Source of the DNA: Heterobilharzia americana
Taxonomy: Eukaryota > Platyhelminthes > Trematoda > Strigeidida > Schistosomatidae
Direction: 5' to 3'
NCBI GenBank assembly: GCA_944470555.2
Contig: OX104127.1
Coordinates: 47,420,934 to 47,484,933, forward strand
DNA: 64,000 nt
The position numbers and the translations under genes were made by a program. The notes beneath the pieces were generated by a model that did not search any database, was not told the origin of the DNA, and was given only the letters and a program-made list of their open reading frames with translations. Shown piece after piece: positions 1-11,690 of this stretch; within the stretch, counting starts at the first letter, position 1, and the number at the start of each line of letters is the position of its first letter.

Positions 1-95
1 GGTTCAAATGTTTGCAGAGAACAGAATGCAACGGAGATGTGCTGCTGATGCGCGATTTTTCACTAGGAACCCAAGGGGAAATAATGCTAGTCAGT
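1..95 (+). mobile_element. RTE-A retrotransposon, 3'-end fragment
   Basis: The first 95 bases match the tail of the RTE-A copy that ends near 5554-5680 on the minus strand, including the stretch around 'gcagagaacagaatgcaacg'. The same tail occurs near 50465-50530. The fragment is cut by the window edge and carries no usable reading frame. Confidence 0.7.
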
Positions 96-99
96 CGTG

Positions 100-165
100 A
101 TCTAGTTTCACTATCAGCGGTTTGCCAAACTGCAGCTGTCTCAGAGAGTTAATCTGTGATTATTT
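100..165 (+). repeat. tRNA-SINE body remnant
   Basis: The stretch with 'tttgccaaactgcagctgtctcagag' character resembles the body of the tRNA-like SINE at 39425-39475 (there 'ctgccaaactacggctatct'). No tRNA-like head is preserved beside it. Confidence 0.4.
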
Positions 166-884
166 TCTTTTAAAAATCGTTTTCGATTTTTCCCCACTTG
201 TAACTGGTTGTTGATTATGTTTGCAGAAAAATATATTGTCAGGGAACCTCAGCTGCGTACATTTCTTTGTCGCTTAGTGGAAAATAATAAGAAGTTATTT
301 GTGGTTTCAAACAGTTCAGCTGCTTACATGTATGTCTATGTCTTTTAAATTAAAACATTTGTTTGAAAGTTTTGTTCTTTATATGAAGTTTGTAAATGTT
401 CACCTCCGAGTATATATCTAATCCATGATGCTAAATGAAGGATTCGTCTTATTCTGTAGTGGAAAATTTTTTACTCAAGATAGTTTTGTTGTTAAATGGT
501 GAAATATTCAAGTCAGAAATGTTACCATGTTGTATAAGACGTATTCTATTTGCGTAATCCTGGCCTCCTATATTAGAACATCTGGCAAAATAAATACTTT
601 TATTATTTCCTTGATCTTCCTAGGAATACTCTTTTCAAGAGTACATCTGATATTAGATTTTATTTATTTGTTAATATTCAAGTTTTTGATCTTTATGATC
701 TTCAGTTTAGATGGTTTCATAGAAAACGTCATTTCCCCCTCACTTAACAGGTTGGCATTTATGGCTGGTGCCTAACATCGTTTTACGTTTCCGACTTGAT
801 CGTATAGTTAACGGACTGAGTGTTATTCAAAGAAATTTGTCCCTTTTATAAATCTGAACAGCGTAATGAGAAGACAAGAATTGT
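166..884. other. No gene recognised
   Basis: AT-rich sequence. The only open frame (527-775, 82 codons, hydrophobic) has no recognisable motif or splice context and is most likely chance. Confidence 0.5.
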
Positions 885-1100
885 TTGAAACACGTGATGT
901 ATCAGCGTTATACATTTCGAACAATCTCATCACACATAGACTTGTCGGAGTATCTATACGAAAATTTACGAAAAGGGTCAATTAAGTCAATAGGAAACAT
1001 GAGAATAGGAAGGGGAGAGAAAAACCGAAATCTAAATCACATCACTCATGGTATGAAAGTTAAAACCAATACTACCAAGGTAGGTTTAACGTGAGTACAG
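885..1100 (-). mobile_element. PLE 3' non-coding region (inverted fragment)
   Basis: This segment is nearly the same as 3880-4080 on the minus strand. It contains the block 'catttcgaacaatct', also found beside PLE copies at 22945, 37825 and 38735. Read on the minus strand it is the 3' non-coding part that follows the GIY-YIG frame in PLEs. It abuts, in opposite orientation, the PLE body that starts near 1100. Confidence 0.6.
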
Positions 1101-2085
1101 ATTGCTATTTTGTGAAAAGCCTGACGATGTGATGTGCCTGCTAGAGAAGATGAACATGGCTAAAAATCACATTAGCCTTACTCGTGAACAAGAGACGAAC
1201 AACCAGCTACCATTCTCAAACATGGTGCCTAATCGACGGTAGGATGGCTCGATCAGAAGGTCTGGCTGTAGGAAGCCTAAGTGGACAACACCTTAGTTAC
1301 CAAAGCTATTACCCAGTCTAAAATAAACGTGGTTTAGTTACGTGCTTATCCAACAGAATAAACCACATCTCCGCAGATGACATGAAAAAGGAAGAAACCA
1401 AGTTACTGACGACAACACTGAAACAGAATGGCTACCCGTTGAAATTTACCAACAGGCGCATTGAAAGGTATGCAGAGTTCCTTCCCTAAGAAAAATGTAC
1501 ACATTTCATAACCCCTTAGAAATGATTCATATAGCTTTACTGTGAGAAAAAGACTTAGATCAGCCATCAGTAGAACATATCATGCAGCGAAGGGCATCAT
1601 TGTAGTGTAGACCAAATCCGTGTTGCAGCACGAAACAAAACAACACATAAACGATTTCATCACACCCCACTATGTTTAGCAATTTACATATATGTGTGGA
1701 AACATATACATAGGGAGGGTTAATCGTTAGATGAAGTTAAGGGCGGTTGAACATGTACCTAAGTCGGTTCAAAAAAATGACCTCAACAGAGCCGATAAAT
1801 GCAGATGCCAAACGTCCATCTTCATCTATACTAAACAAATACTAGAAACTAGCCACAGGGTAGGTATGGGAACAGCTCTTAAAGTACCACATAAAAGTGG
1901 TCAGAGCCGAGTGCTAAAGGTTATTGAAGCTGTTGCTATCAAACTCGCTTTATGTATACAAAAACAGTTTATACTCACGTTGAACCTATCTTGGTAGTAT
2001 TGTCTTTAATTTTAATACTAAGAATGATGTGATTTAGGTTTCGCTTTTTCTCTGCCATTTCTGTTCTTATATTGTCAATAAGCCG
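1100..2085 (+). pseudogene. Penelope-like element, RT C-terminus plus GIY-YIG, decayed
   Basis: Three-frame reading recovers the end of the PLE reverse transcriptase ('REQETNNQLPF' near 1185-1220), the connecting segment ('RGLVTCLSNRINHI'-like near 1330-1370; 'RTYHAAKG' near 1580) and a GIY-YIG-type block ('MCGNIYIGRVNR' near 1690-1730). The C-terminal frame (1731-1997, 88 codons) ends in 'CIQKQFILTLNLSW', matching the ends of the PLE frames at 22790-23470 and 37865-38332. Several frameshifts and stops interrupt it. PLE proteins normally prime on chromosomal DNA with the RT and nick with the GIY-YIG endonuclease; this copy cannot encode a full protein. The non-coding tail continues to about 2085. 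Confidence 0.75.
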
Positions 2086-2569
2086 TGCGGCTTAATCCTA
2101 CTGCTTCTAACGTCATACCCAATGACTCAGGGCGAAGATAGGCAGACTGCTAGGTTAGACCACACAATCAATCACGTTGTATTTCCTGAAAATTTATGCA
2201 AAATAAACAAAGCCTTATAAAAGCGCAGGCGGCCCACTCAGAATTTTAAAAGGAGAACGAATGACACATTAAGGACATTTGTGATTGATTGCTTGTTACT
2301 CTCATTCTTATTGGGTACGGAAACCACAATTGTTACTTAGGTGATTTAGCAAATTGGGGAAAAGGATTGATTGAGCGAAGAAATGTTTTTTCTTTTTCAT
2401 TGGTTCTTCGTCTTTGGCTGTATACTAACATAAAGGCTCGTTATTCGTGTCAAAATACCAGTCAATTGGTAAAGTGTTGATCAGCAGCAATAACTATAGA
2501 TTGAGAAATCAAGATGCAAATAATCAGCAGAGCAACTATGCGTGGTTGAAAATAGCAATTATAATGATG
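2086..2569. other. No gene recognised
   Basis: Non-coding sequence. A 63-codon frame at 2289-2480 has no recognisable feature. Confidence 0.5.
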
Positions 2570-3420
2570 TGAAACAGACTATTCGTTGGTAAGTGATATA
2601 GTAACCGGTAAAGTAAACGGAGTGTTTTTTCTCGAGTCGTCAGAAGTAGATAGTGAAGGTATAATTGCGTAAGAATAAGGAAGCAGGTGAATATTAACCA
2701 AATAAGAAGGAGGAGAGGGGCATAAAGTCAAACTAGAAGTTACATCATGTTTTGACGACCAGGGTAATGCAAGTGGTTGAACAAATTTCTTTTGAATACA
2801 ATGGTTAGGCTTGTAAAGGTGGATTGGAATTGCCTCTGCCATGAGAAGTAGACGAATGCGTAATTGATGTGATAAATTAGTTGTTATACGATAAATAATT
2901 TTAAATGCTTTGCTAGCATCCACTTGATAACCACTGTTAACTAAGTGTTCAAGGGTACATTCTTTGTTATCCTAATCTACCCCTTATTCCACCATGATGG
3001 GCTGTGCTCAGAAATTCGATGATGGATCTACCTCACCGTACATCCCATGTAACCTCTACAGGAGCAGTTGTACGAGTAAATACACATGGAAGGAAGTGGC
3101 AGAGCCTGGTAGTCTGTCTTTGCTTTTTGCACCTAGAGTCGAGCGGCTGTGGAAGATGGGACAGTTTAGCGGCTTAGAATGCATTTGTAGGGCTGTTTTT
3201 ATGCGTTGCGTGATGATCTCGCTAACAGCGTCCCCCTTGCATTCCAGTTCCAAGAAGATTTACTTCTTAGGAACTGTTGACATCCTTGTCTTAAACTTCG
3301 TAACATTCATAGGCGTAGTTACAAGCTTTTCTCGATAATCATTTCTTCCAAGCGGGTCACTGATGATGGCGAACTCTACACCTATAGCGTCATCAAAGCA
3401 AATGGCTATGGCACGATATG
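2570..3420 (-). pseudogene. Penelope-like element of a second type, linker and GIY-YIG, decayed
   Basis: On the minus strand a frame at 3253-3056 reads 'MHSKPLNCPIFHSRSTLGAK' and leads into 'GSATSFHVY', typical of the segment before the GIY-YIG domain. A frame at 2923-2579 reads 'VDASKAFKIIYRI' and 'CIQKKFVQPLALPW', the conserved end of the PLE endonuclease. Between them the frame is shifted and stopped. The sequence differs from the PLE at 1100-2085, so it is a separate lineage. The plus-strand frame at 2994-3338 is its antisense shadow. Confidence 0.6.
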
Positions 3421-3559
3421 CCTAGCATTTCACCAGGTTATGCTTGTGTTGGGAGGGAGGGGAGTGCGTGTTGCTGTCCTTCTATATATACCTCGTTTCA
3501 AGGTTCCATCTAACCTTCTTGACAATAATAATGAAACTAACAATAACAATAATAGAGAA

Positions 3560-3835
3560 AAATGCCTTATTCCAAACAACACGTATGGTATAGTATGGAA
3601 TTCTCAGCATGGAATAGTTCAACAAATTCATTCCCTGGACAGTATCTTTCAGCAAAATAATCATTGCAGTTGAATAATGTTAATAATAACAACGGTAGTA
3701 AGAGGCACAATGTGAAACAGGCACCTGGTATTACACAAACGTCTGGTTTGAACTGGTGAATGCCTAGAATATCGAACGTAATTTTGGTGGTGGTGGTAGC
3801 TTATTCAGCCAGTACCAAAACCTGTAATTCGACAT
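3560..3835 (+). repeat. Unclassified dispersed repeat, copy 1
   Basis: About 275 bases align by eye with 25395-25655 in the same orientation. Shared blocks include 'ttattccaaacaa', 'atggaattct', 'aatgtgaaac' and 'cagccagtac'. No coding capacity, tRNA-like box or ribozyme motif was seen. Confidence 0.55.
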
Positions 3836-3879
3836 AATTATTTGAAGGAGTTACTATATGTAAGTTTTAATATAATCAC

Positions 3880-4080
3880 AGCATGTTTATTAACCACTAC
3901 CTTAGTAATATTGACTTTAATTTTCATACCAAGAGTGATATGATTTAGATTTCGGTTTTTCTCTCCCCTTCCTATTCTCATGTTTCCTATTGACTTAATT
4001 GACCCTTTTCGTAAATTTTCGTATAGATACTCCGACAAGTCTATGTGTGATGAGATTGATACATCACGTGTTTTAATTTA
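3880..4080 (-). mobile_element. PLE 3' non-coding fragment
   Basis: Reverse complement closely matches 885-1100 (shared minus-strand 66-codon frame with 'SEYLYENLRKGSIKS', which is only a shadow). No PLE coding sequence is attached. Confidence 0.6.
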
Positions 4081-5553
4081 TCAAAGAGATCAATTGCTTT
4101 GAATTCTTAAATATCACTGAGCATATGGCAGAGACAAGGTTTCAGCAAAAGGATCTTGTTTTTGACTAAGATTTTCAGAGGATTTTTAATTTTATTATCA
4201 TGTTCCTGCAACTGGATGCTTGCTAGTTCTACAGTTTGACGAGATGAACTTTGAGAAAGAAGTTTTAGATTTAAAACAAACAAAAAATTATTAGCAGTAA
4301 ATAATCGCACTTACAGAGACATCTTGATACACATAAATGGGTTTGTAATTTATTCCACGTCGATCAAAAAACTATAAAGGAAAATCAAACCATTTAATCT
4401 CTTGGAAGTGTGACAATAATTAGCTGTTCGAACAGATGAAATTGAGTCAAAAAAAATGCAAAAAGTCTTAATTCTAAGTTGAAACGGCTACCCTACTTAT
4501 ACAGGACAAATTAGTCTTGAGTGCACAACTTCAAAATTGATAGATAATCGCATCGAAATGTTTTGGAAAGAAGGAGCCTGGGTTATCTGCATAAGGAATA
4601 CTTCCGAATCATATCACTATCTTTCGACAGATGAACTGATGTAAAGCATTTATTCAGTGAATGGTCTTGATGAAATATTCCCGGTAGAAGATTTTTCTGT
4701 CACCCAAAGTTTACGGAAGCCGCCAGCTGAACATCAAGAAGTGGAATGCTGTGATTTCGCCCCTCTTCTTTAGTAAATTTGATTGTCGGACGGACACTGT
4801 TAAACTATCTAATTTTTGAAAAGTATTTGTGTATCATTCATTTTAAATCAGTGTTATTTTGACCGTCCGATCGTTCCATTTGTTGGATCTTTCTTAGATT
4901 TAACTTGAAGAAAATTTTCTAAGAGTGGGTTTTGGGGATGATCCCATAGCCGCGCCATCAGAAAGAATTCATTGTTGAGGAAGAAATCCGGATTCATTGT
5001 ACATCTCTGAAGCAGCTCTTTCACGGTCGAGACAGGAATGCTGATTACCATTCAAGTAATGTGGTACAAAAATAGAGTGAGGAATTTCATTCATTTGCGG
5101 AATACACACTAGAGTGACGAGTCATCAGGTAGGGATAGGAGGAAATTACTATCAGAAAAAATAAGTATGCTGAGAATAACTCATGTTGAGTAGTAGGAAA
5201 TCAAATTGTATTCAGCCTTCGTTTTGTATATTGTTTGGATATCCTGTGAAGGTTGCTGACATTTGTCATATTTGGGAGAAACCCTTTCGGCCATTTCTGT
5301 TGACTGCTGAAGGGTACGAACGGATACGCAAACCTTCTGCAGTGACCCTCTTTTCTGAGAAAGGAAGTCCTTTTTCAGGGCTTTTAAAAGAATATTTTGT
5401 AACTTAAGTGAAAGGCATGAGCTGCCATGTTACATTCTTTTTCCAGCTTTTCCAGTTCAGAAGAACTTTTTGTTTACTGTATGCAACTTTAATTGTGTTC
5501 CGTCAGATGTGTTAGTACTTGACTTGGTCTTTCCAATGTATGTGGCATCCTAT
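4081..5553. other. No gene recognised
   Basis: Single-copy-looking AT-rich sequence. Frames at 4854-5051 (minus) and 5183-5407 (plus, 74 codons) show no motif that I recognise and no convincing splice context. Confidence 0.45.
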
Positions 5554-8500
5554 TCACTTCAGTCTACCTTTGTTGTTGCGAGTGAGGAATTCAGCCTTTT
5601 TATTTCTTCCTACTGGAACACCGGCCTCAGTAGCACATCTCCGTTGCATTCTGTTCTCTGCAAACATTTGAACCTGGCTCCACGACTGCCCATAGGCTTT
5701 CATTTCTTCCTCATATGATCTCCTCCATGTCACCCTCACCTCGGACACCCAACTCATTGTTTTCCCTTAGGGTTCCACTCGAGGGCGTGGCGCGCGATGT
5801 CCCCAGTCGGCCTTCTCAGTGTATGTCCAATCCATCTCCACTTCCTTCTGCATATTTGTTGCGTGATAGGTTCTTGGTTGGTTGGTTCGTTGCCAGAGTT
5901 CCTTGTTGCTTATTCTTCCTGGCCATCTGATCTGATCTTCAGTATCGAGCGTAGGCAGCTGTTGATGAATGTCTGCAGTTTGTTGGAAATGCTTATTGTG
6001 ACATGCCAAGTTTCTGAACCATATAGCAGCACTGACTTGACTGGATTGGTGTTGAAAATCCGGACCTTGTTCCATATGCTGAGTGCAGTAGATCTCCACG
6101 CTAATTTCCGATTAATGAAAGCCTGTCTTGCTTTTCCGATCCTGGCTTTGACATCCTCGTCTGTGCCGCCGCCTGTAGTTGAAACAGTGCTTCCTAGATA
6201 GGTGAAGGAGGTTACTTCCTTTAAGTTTCTCCCGTTAATGGTGATTGGAGCTTGTTGTTGTTGGTTGGGTATCTTCATCACCTCTGTCTTCTCTACGTTC
6301 ACTTGAAGTACCGTCTTCGCTGCCCTGCCTCTTCTGTCAACTTGTTGGATTTCGCCTGTAGATCTTCAAGTTTGTGTGATATTAGACACAAGTCGTCGGC
6401 GAATTCCAAATCTTCTACGGTCTTCTCATCGGTCGAACAGCGCATCCCTCTCTTCTCGCTCCTCACTGTTTGTTGCATGATCCAGTCCACTACAATCATG
6501 AATATCATGGGTGATAGTAGGCAGCCTTGTTTCACTCCTGTCTTCACTTCAAAAGCATCACTGAGCTTCCCATTGTGAATTACTTGGCATGTGGCGTCTT
6601 CATATAGTTGTTGAATGAGGTTGATAAAGATTAGTGGGCACTCCGTAGTGTTGAAGCAGTTTCCAAATTACCTCTCGGTCGACGCTGTCAAAGGCCATCT
6701 CAAAGTCGATGAAGTTGAGGTGTAGAGTTGACTGCCATTCTATGCTCTGTTCTATGATGATGCGAAGCGTTGCAATTTGGTCCGCACATGATTTGTACTT
6801 CCAGCCTGTTCGGGTTGTAATTTTGAATCCAGCGCACCGTTTAGTCTCTCCAGGGTGATGCGGCTTAATATTTTGCTTGGAGTGGACAGGAGCGTGATTC
6901 CGCGCTAGTTCTCGCAAAGACTTAGGTCTCCCTTCTTTGGGACTTTGACAAGGTAGCCCTTCTTCCAATCTGCAGGTATTTTTTCCTCCTTTCAAACCTT
7001 CTGCAGTAGTGGTGTGAGCATGTCTGCTGTTGTCTCTGCGTCCGTTTCCAGTTCTTCTGGCGGAATTCTATCTGGTCCTGCTGCTTTCCCGCATTTCAGT
7101 AGCTTTATGGCGCTCAGGACTTCCATTTTTGTTGGAGGATTTGTGTTCACTTGTAGTTCTGTGACTGGGCTGCAGGTGGTATTTCTGGACGAAGTGCAGG
7201 TGGTGGTCGATTCAAGAGCTTTTTGAAGTGGTCGACCCATCGTTTCCTTTGTTTCTCTTCTTTGGTAATTAAATTTTCGTCGTCGTCTTTTATTGGTTTC
7301 ATGTGTTTTGATCTCTTCCCAGATAGTAACCTGGTTATTTGATACAATGTTGTCAGGTCTCTGTCTCTCCTACCTGCAGCCTGTTCTGCTTGACTTGCCA
7401 ATGTGTCGTAGAAGTGTCTTTTGTCTTTGCACACACTCTTCTTCACTTCTTTGTTCAGTGTAGTGTTTTATACGTTGTACTCAGTTCCTCTTCTCATTGT
7501 GCAACCTTGCACTGGTTTATCTTCTGCTTCACCATCCTCTTCTCCTCTGTCAGCTTCCATGTGTCCGTCGAGATCCATTTCTTGTCCTGACTTCTTTCTT
7601 CTTCCTTCCTAATATGGTTATGTAGGTTTATTTCCACATAGCTTCCAAGGAGTTCCAGTGTTCTTTCATGCAGGTTCCTTCAGGGATGTTGTTCAATGTC
7701 TCCCACTTTTTTCCTGATGACTGACTGACGTGAAGATGTCCTTTTTAGTTTTGTCCTTCAGTTTCCGTTCTGGGTGTTGAACTTGAACTGTGGTCTATCA
7801 TCAGCTTCCTTGAAGGCTTTCAACTTGATTTTGAAGGTAGGTTCCTTGCACTAGATAGTGGTCTGAACCTACATCTGCTCCTCTTCTTGACCTTGTGTCA
7901 AGTAGGCTGACTGCGTCTCCATTTTCTTGAGATTGAGATAAAATCGATTTGATTCTTAGTGTGTCCTGGTGTCTGGTGAAATCCATGTCGCTTTTTGGAT
8001 ATCCTTATGCTGGAACACACTGCCTCTAATCACCAAATCGTTGAATGCACAGAATTCTGCAAACAATTCTCCATTCTTGTTCATTTCAATGAGTGCTTCT
8101 CGACCTATGGTTAGTTCTCTTCCTGTGTTGTCTGCTCCCAGTTTGGCATTCATGTCGCCCATTAGAATTTTGATATCGCCAACTGGAGTCTTGTCTATCA
8201 CTGATTGCAGTTGTCTATAGGATTCCTCCTTCTTCTCTTGATCTGCATCATTTGTAGGTGCGTAGCGTATCATTGAATGATTGTGACTTCCCTTCCTTTT
8301 GAGTTGGATCTTGCTGTCATTGTCCTGATGCTGGAGGAGATCGGTTTCCACTGCATGAGAGCCTTTGGTGCTCTAGAAGGGGACATCATGATAGCCACTG
8401 CAGAACTCCGTGTGCTCGTGGTTGTCGTCTGGGTGACCGGAGTAGATTATTGACTCCTCTCCAGTTGACAGTTCGGAGAATCCACTTCCATTCCATCTGC

Positions 8501-8801
8501 TCACGCAAATTCCTAACACTTCAATGCGATACCTTCTCATCTGCTTTGCAATCTGGGCAGCGTTGGTAGGTTCATACATGGTGCGGACATTCCATTTCCC
8601 CACGTTTACTTTCGCTTTCATCGAGAGAAGACACATCGGCCAACTGGCTTCCCGAAGTCTTTCACCAACCGGCGTCATTTCGTCTCTCCGATTCCAGCGA
8701 GGAATACGTTTGTTTTTATGTTTTATATTTTCCTTGTCCTTTGAAGTTTGTTTAGCTATTGGATTTGTTTTACGGGGTAGGGTTGCTAGCCCTATGCCCA
8801 A
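5554..8801 (-). pseudogene. RTE-A endonuclease/reverse transcriptase, frameshifted
   Basis: The coding region survives as about nine overlapping minus-strand frames: 8801-8373, 8351-7956, 7986-7801, 7446-7147, 7240-6992, 6995-6600, 6547-6299, 6302-5910 and 5757-5554. Together they would give an APE-type endonuclease followed by a reverse transcriptase that nicks target DNA and copies the element RNA. The catalytic motif C is still FADD and the GDMN endonuclease box is present, but at least seven frame breaks make the gene inactive. Plus-strand frames in this interval (for example 5797-6201 and 8524-8835) are antisense shadows. Confidence 0.8.
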
Positions 8802-8860
8802 CCTTACCTCTTTACCCGGGCTTAGAACCTGCTAGTAACTAGTGAACTACTTAACCAGGC
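5554..8860 (-). mobile_element. RTE-A non-LTR retrotransposon, near-complete but decayed
   Basis: A long minus-strand element in the usual order. 5' leader ('LATLPRKTNPIAK', 8770-8835); AP endonuclease start ('VGKWNVRTMYE', near 8600) and core ('ILMGDMNAKLG' near 8160; 'GADVGSDHYLV' near 7870); RT fingers ('KCGKAAGPDRIPPEE' near 7080); motif A ('FIDFEMAFDSVDRE' near 6690); motif B ('GVKQGCLLSP' near 6520); motif C ('FADDLCLI' near 6390); C-terminal part ('FTYLGSTVSTTGG' near 6200, 'VKSVLLYGSETW' near 6020). Frameshifts and stops separate these blocks. The organisation fits the RTE clade (SR2-like elements of schistosomes); the exact family is inferred. The 3' end near 5554 matches the fragment at 1-95. 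Confidence 0.85.
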
Positions 8861-9707
8861 GAGGTCTTATTTTTTATGACGAATATGTACGTTAGGTAAG
8901 TAGTACAACGCTTATCTGATCTGTAAGGTTTGATTGCTGTGTGTATTTTTTCTATTATTTTTGTATGCTTGTTGGTAACTTCTCCGGATGGTTGTTTTGT
9001 TTTTGAACTTCTTGAATGAGGTGACGAATGCTTTGACGTCTCACCGGATGAAATATTCTTCATAGAGTAACGAACATGATTGTGATAAACATTTCGTTTG
9101 CCTTTGTGATTTACATATGTTTTTAGCACCACTCTTTATCTTTGTCTTTACACGTTAGGATTATGATGGTACAGTTTTCTGGGTTGATATATTCCTATTT
9201 ATTTAAAGATTAAATCCATGAAGAGTTTGTGCATCGTCGGTTGAATCAGACTTGTCGTAAATGAATTTTTATACCTAATGATCAGAGTTTTTAGGTTTTG
9301 GTAACATTTTGAGCAAAGTTACTACCCATGATCACACCAGTTGTAGGAATTTTAATGATTCTTATAGTGTGGCTTGTTGGGGTTGATATTTACATAGTTA
9401 TTTGTGGATGGTTGTTCTCAGAAAAGGTTATTTAGTGTTAAGTACACAAAAAATTGATATGCAGAGTTTGAGTAGGTTCGGATAACTGGGAAGGAATTGA
9501 ACAGTTTAAACAATTTTAAGTTTAGGCATTAGCGTAGGATAAATATAAGTTGTATTAAACAAAGTATGTCGTACATTAAAGGCAATAATAGAATGAAAGG
9601 TGCAGAGGCTTTTAAATCAGTTTTCTGCTGACCTAAAAAAGTAGACTATATTGTTTCTCCCGACCGCTAGATGTTTAAGAAGTACTAATTTTACAAACAG
9701 TTCATTT
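8861..9707. other. No gene recognised
   Basis: AT-rich. A 93-codon minus-strand frame (9132-8851) runs into the RTE-A leader. It has a lysine-rich composition, no motif I recognise and no supporting splice signals. Confidence 0.45.
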
Positions 9708-9960
9708 GAACCCTGTATAGCAACAGAGTTACAAGTATCATAGCAACAACTGATACTCGTTGCACAATAGGTGTCTTTCGTACCCCAGTGGCTTAGTGGA
9801 TAACCCTCTGGTGTTTGAAGCAAAAGGCACTGGGTCCGAGCTCCAGTGGGAGCAACATCACTCATGGGGGTGCAGGTACATCCGCCTGACGAGTGTCAAG
9901 TGTGACGAAACGTGCATCCTAGATTCCTGTACTAGTCACAAAGATGAATATAACATTTTC
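9708..9960 (+). mobile_element. Smalpha-like SINE with hammerhead motif, copy 1
   Basis: A short element with a tRNA-like pol III promoter: box A-like 'tggcttagtggataac' near 9788 and box B-like 'gggtccgagctcc' near 9832. A hammerhead core at 9873-9932 follows. It aligns along its length with 11426-11690. Schistosome Smalpha SINEs are known to have this layout. Confidence 0.7.
9873..9932 (+). ncRNA. Hammerhead ribozyme motif, core intact
   Basis: CTGACGA (9886-9892) fits the CUGANGA core and GAAA (9907-9910) fits the second core strand. 'cgtgcATC' (9911-9918) offers a NUH cleavage triplet, and 'ctagattcctg' downstream can pair partly with 'caggtacatcc' upstream as helix I. Helix II is weak in the standard register. 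A shifted GTCA/TGAC stem (9893-9906) is possible but leaves two extra bases. Self-cleavage is inferred, not shown. Confidence 0.6.
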
Positions 9961-10009
9961 ACGGAATTACTTGTTGTAATAGGGTCTACCGTTGTTTTTT
10001 TCTCTAAAT

Positions 10010-10560
10010 GTTTGTGTTCTGCAATTATCTTACCCAAATAGGCTGCTTTGACCTGTATACTTGACCTCACAATCATTACACGGTATTTGAAAGATTAGAC
10101 TATTTTTCCGAATTGGCTCTACTGGATTGTTTAGCCTATATAGTTTCTCTCTGAGTGAGTTTGTAGGTTTAAATACCATCGGAATCGCAGCATTGTTAAG
10201 AATTCATCGTAAAATTTCCAATATGCCTTCTTTATATGGTCACACCACAGAGGATTTGAATTCTCTCTTAAGCATGCTGCAATCACCACTAACATTACCA
10301 CTCCTTCTTTTATCAGTCCTTGTAGACTTTTTAATAAATTCCGAAAGGTAGTTATTAGGCAGTAGTGTCTCTTTGATGTGTTTCACTCCTTCATTCAGGT
10401 TTTCTGACTTACTAGTGAAACTACTATCCCGATTACTAAGACATTTTATCAGGCCCACCTTGACATATTTGGGCTGCAGAAGTTTTACTCTTACATTAAT
10501 AAAAAAGCAGTGTCATTCTTTATCTGTTACACCAGGATCGTTTTGCCTTAGAACGTCACT
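10010..10560 (-). pseudogene. Penelope-like element (YIGQ lineage) fragment
   Basis: The minus-strand frame 10458-10240 reads 'GLIKCLSNRDSSFTSKSENL' and 'STRTDKRRSGNVSG', matching the linker of the plus-strand PLE at 40312-40560. Downstream, frameshifted pieces near 10040-10180 correspond to the YIGQ-type GIY-YIG block. It is 5'-truncated and has multiple stops. Confidence 0.65.
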
Positions 10561-11009
10561 GTAATTTTGACATGTTTTTATTAGTCTATGTTATGTGGCA
10601 ATTCACAGCTTTTTTTCTTTGTTTATTTATAAAGTGATCGAGGTTTAAAATTTCTGATTGGAGAAGACTGGCAAGAATTATTTGATGTAATTATTTCTAG
10701 GGCGAATAAGCCAACATTCTTCAAATCACAGTTGGGGTCAGTTTTCAGACTATTCACTTTTATCAATTCCTTCTGTGATATTTTGTCTATAATTTTAGTT
10801 CCATAGGTATCAGGTCATGTTGAAATTACTGAACATTTTTGTCTTTTGTACCATAAATTATATTCTGTTTTTATCATGCTTGGCGATGAATAAAATGAAA
10901 CCAAATGCTGTCGCAGTAGACAAAATTGAAATGCATTCAGTAACCAGCTACTTGCACGTTCCTGAGATAGTCAGTGTGGCACTTATATTGTATGAAGGCT
11001 ACAAACATT
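10561..11009. other. No gene recognised
   Basis: AT-rich sequence. The 68-codon frame at 10817-11023 shows no recognisable feature. Confidence 0.45.
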
Positions 11010-11105
11010 GCTTTACTGCCTAGACCTTGGTAGGTGGATCAGGTTTCAAACGTATAACCCATTGGTTGGAAGTTGAATTCTGCCTAGAGCGGTGGGCCAC
11101 ATGTC
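11010..11105 (-). repeat. tRNA-like SINE (third type), fragment
   Basis: The reverse complement has the 'acctaccaaggtctaggca'-like end and a box B-like segment, shared with 21727-21885, 42543-42690 and 52335-52435. Diverged copy. Confidence 0.45.
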
Positions 11106-11425
11106 CGCAGAAAGCAAAAATCATCATTATTTGGGTGATGAAATGTAATATAACTCATTTATTCGACGCGGGTCTGTAATTAATCTATGAACTTCAGCAT
11201 AGCATATTTTTCCTACTGAATCGTTACTATGTTATAACTTATTTAGTGTTGTAAATTGGTTCACAATGTACTTCGTGTCATCATTAAAGGTGAAGTGCAT
11301 AAGTATTCACACCAATGATTCATCAGTTTTATGTTGGAGCATGCTACGATAATGATAATTTGAAGCAAGCATTAGTACAATGTAAAAACCTCAAATCTCT
11401 AGTTGTGTATGTTTGGGTCGAGTGA

Positions 11426-11690
11426 TTCGACCCTGTATTGCGAGGGGACATTGCAAGTATACAAAAAAACAACTGATATCCGTTGCAGAATAGGGACTAT
11501 CGGGCTGCAGTGACCTAGTGGATACCGCTCTGGCGTTTGGAGCGATGAATACTGGGTTTGGGGCTCAGTGAGAACGCCAACACACACTAGGGTGCCGGTG
11601 CATCCAGCTGACGAGTTTCAAATAGGACGGAACGTACGTCCTGTATTTCAATGCTAGCCACCGAGTAAGAATACAACATAATGAGTACTC
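11426..11690 (+). mobile_element. Smalpha-like SINE with hammerhead motif, copy 2
   Basis: Aligns with 9708-9960: 'accctgtatt', 'caacaactgata', 'gacctagtggata', 'tactgggtttggggctc', 'ggtgcatccagctgacgag' and 'ctagccac' occur in the same order. The tRNA-like box B is more diverged than in copy 1. Confidence 0.65.
11594..11655 (+). ncRNA. Hammerhead ribozyme motif, core mutated
   Basis: CTGACGA at 11608-11614 is intact. Helix II (GTTT/GGAC) can pair with two G-U wobbles, and a GTC triplet lies in 'cgtacGTC'. The invariant GAAA is GGAA here (11629-11632), so cleavage is probably lost. Confidence 0.55.

Noticed and set aside
2994..3338. 114-codon plus-strand protein
   Set aside because: Antisense to the PLE linker and endonuclease block on the minus strand.
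5797..6201. 134-codon plus-strand protein
   Set aside because: Antisense shadow of the RTE-A C-terminal coding region on the minus strand.
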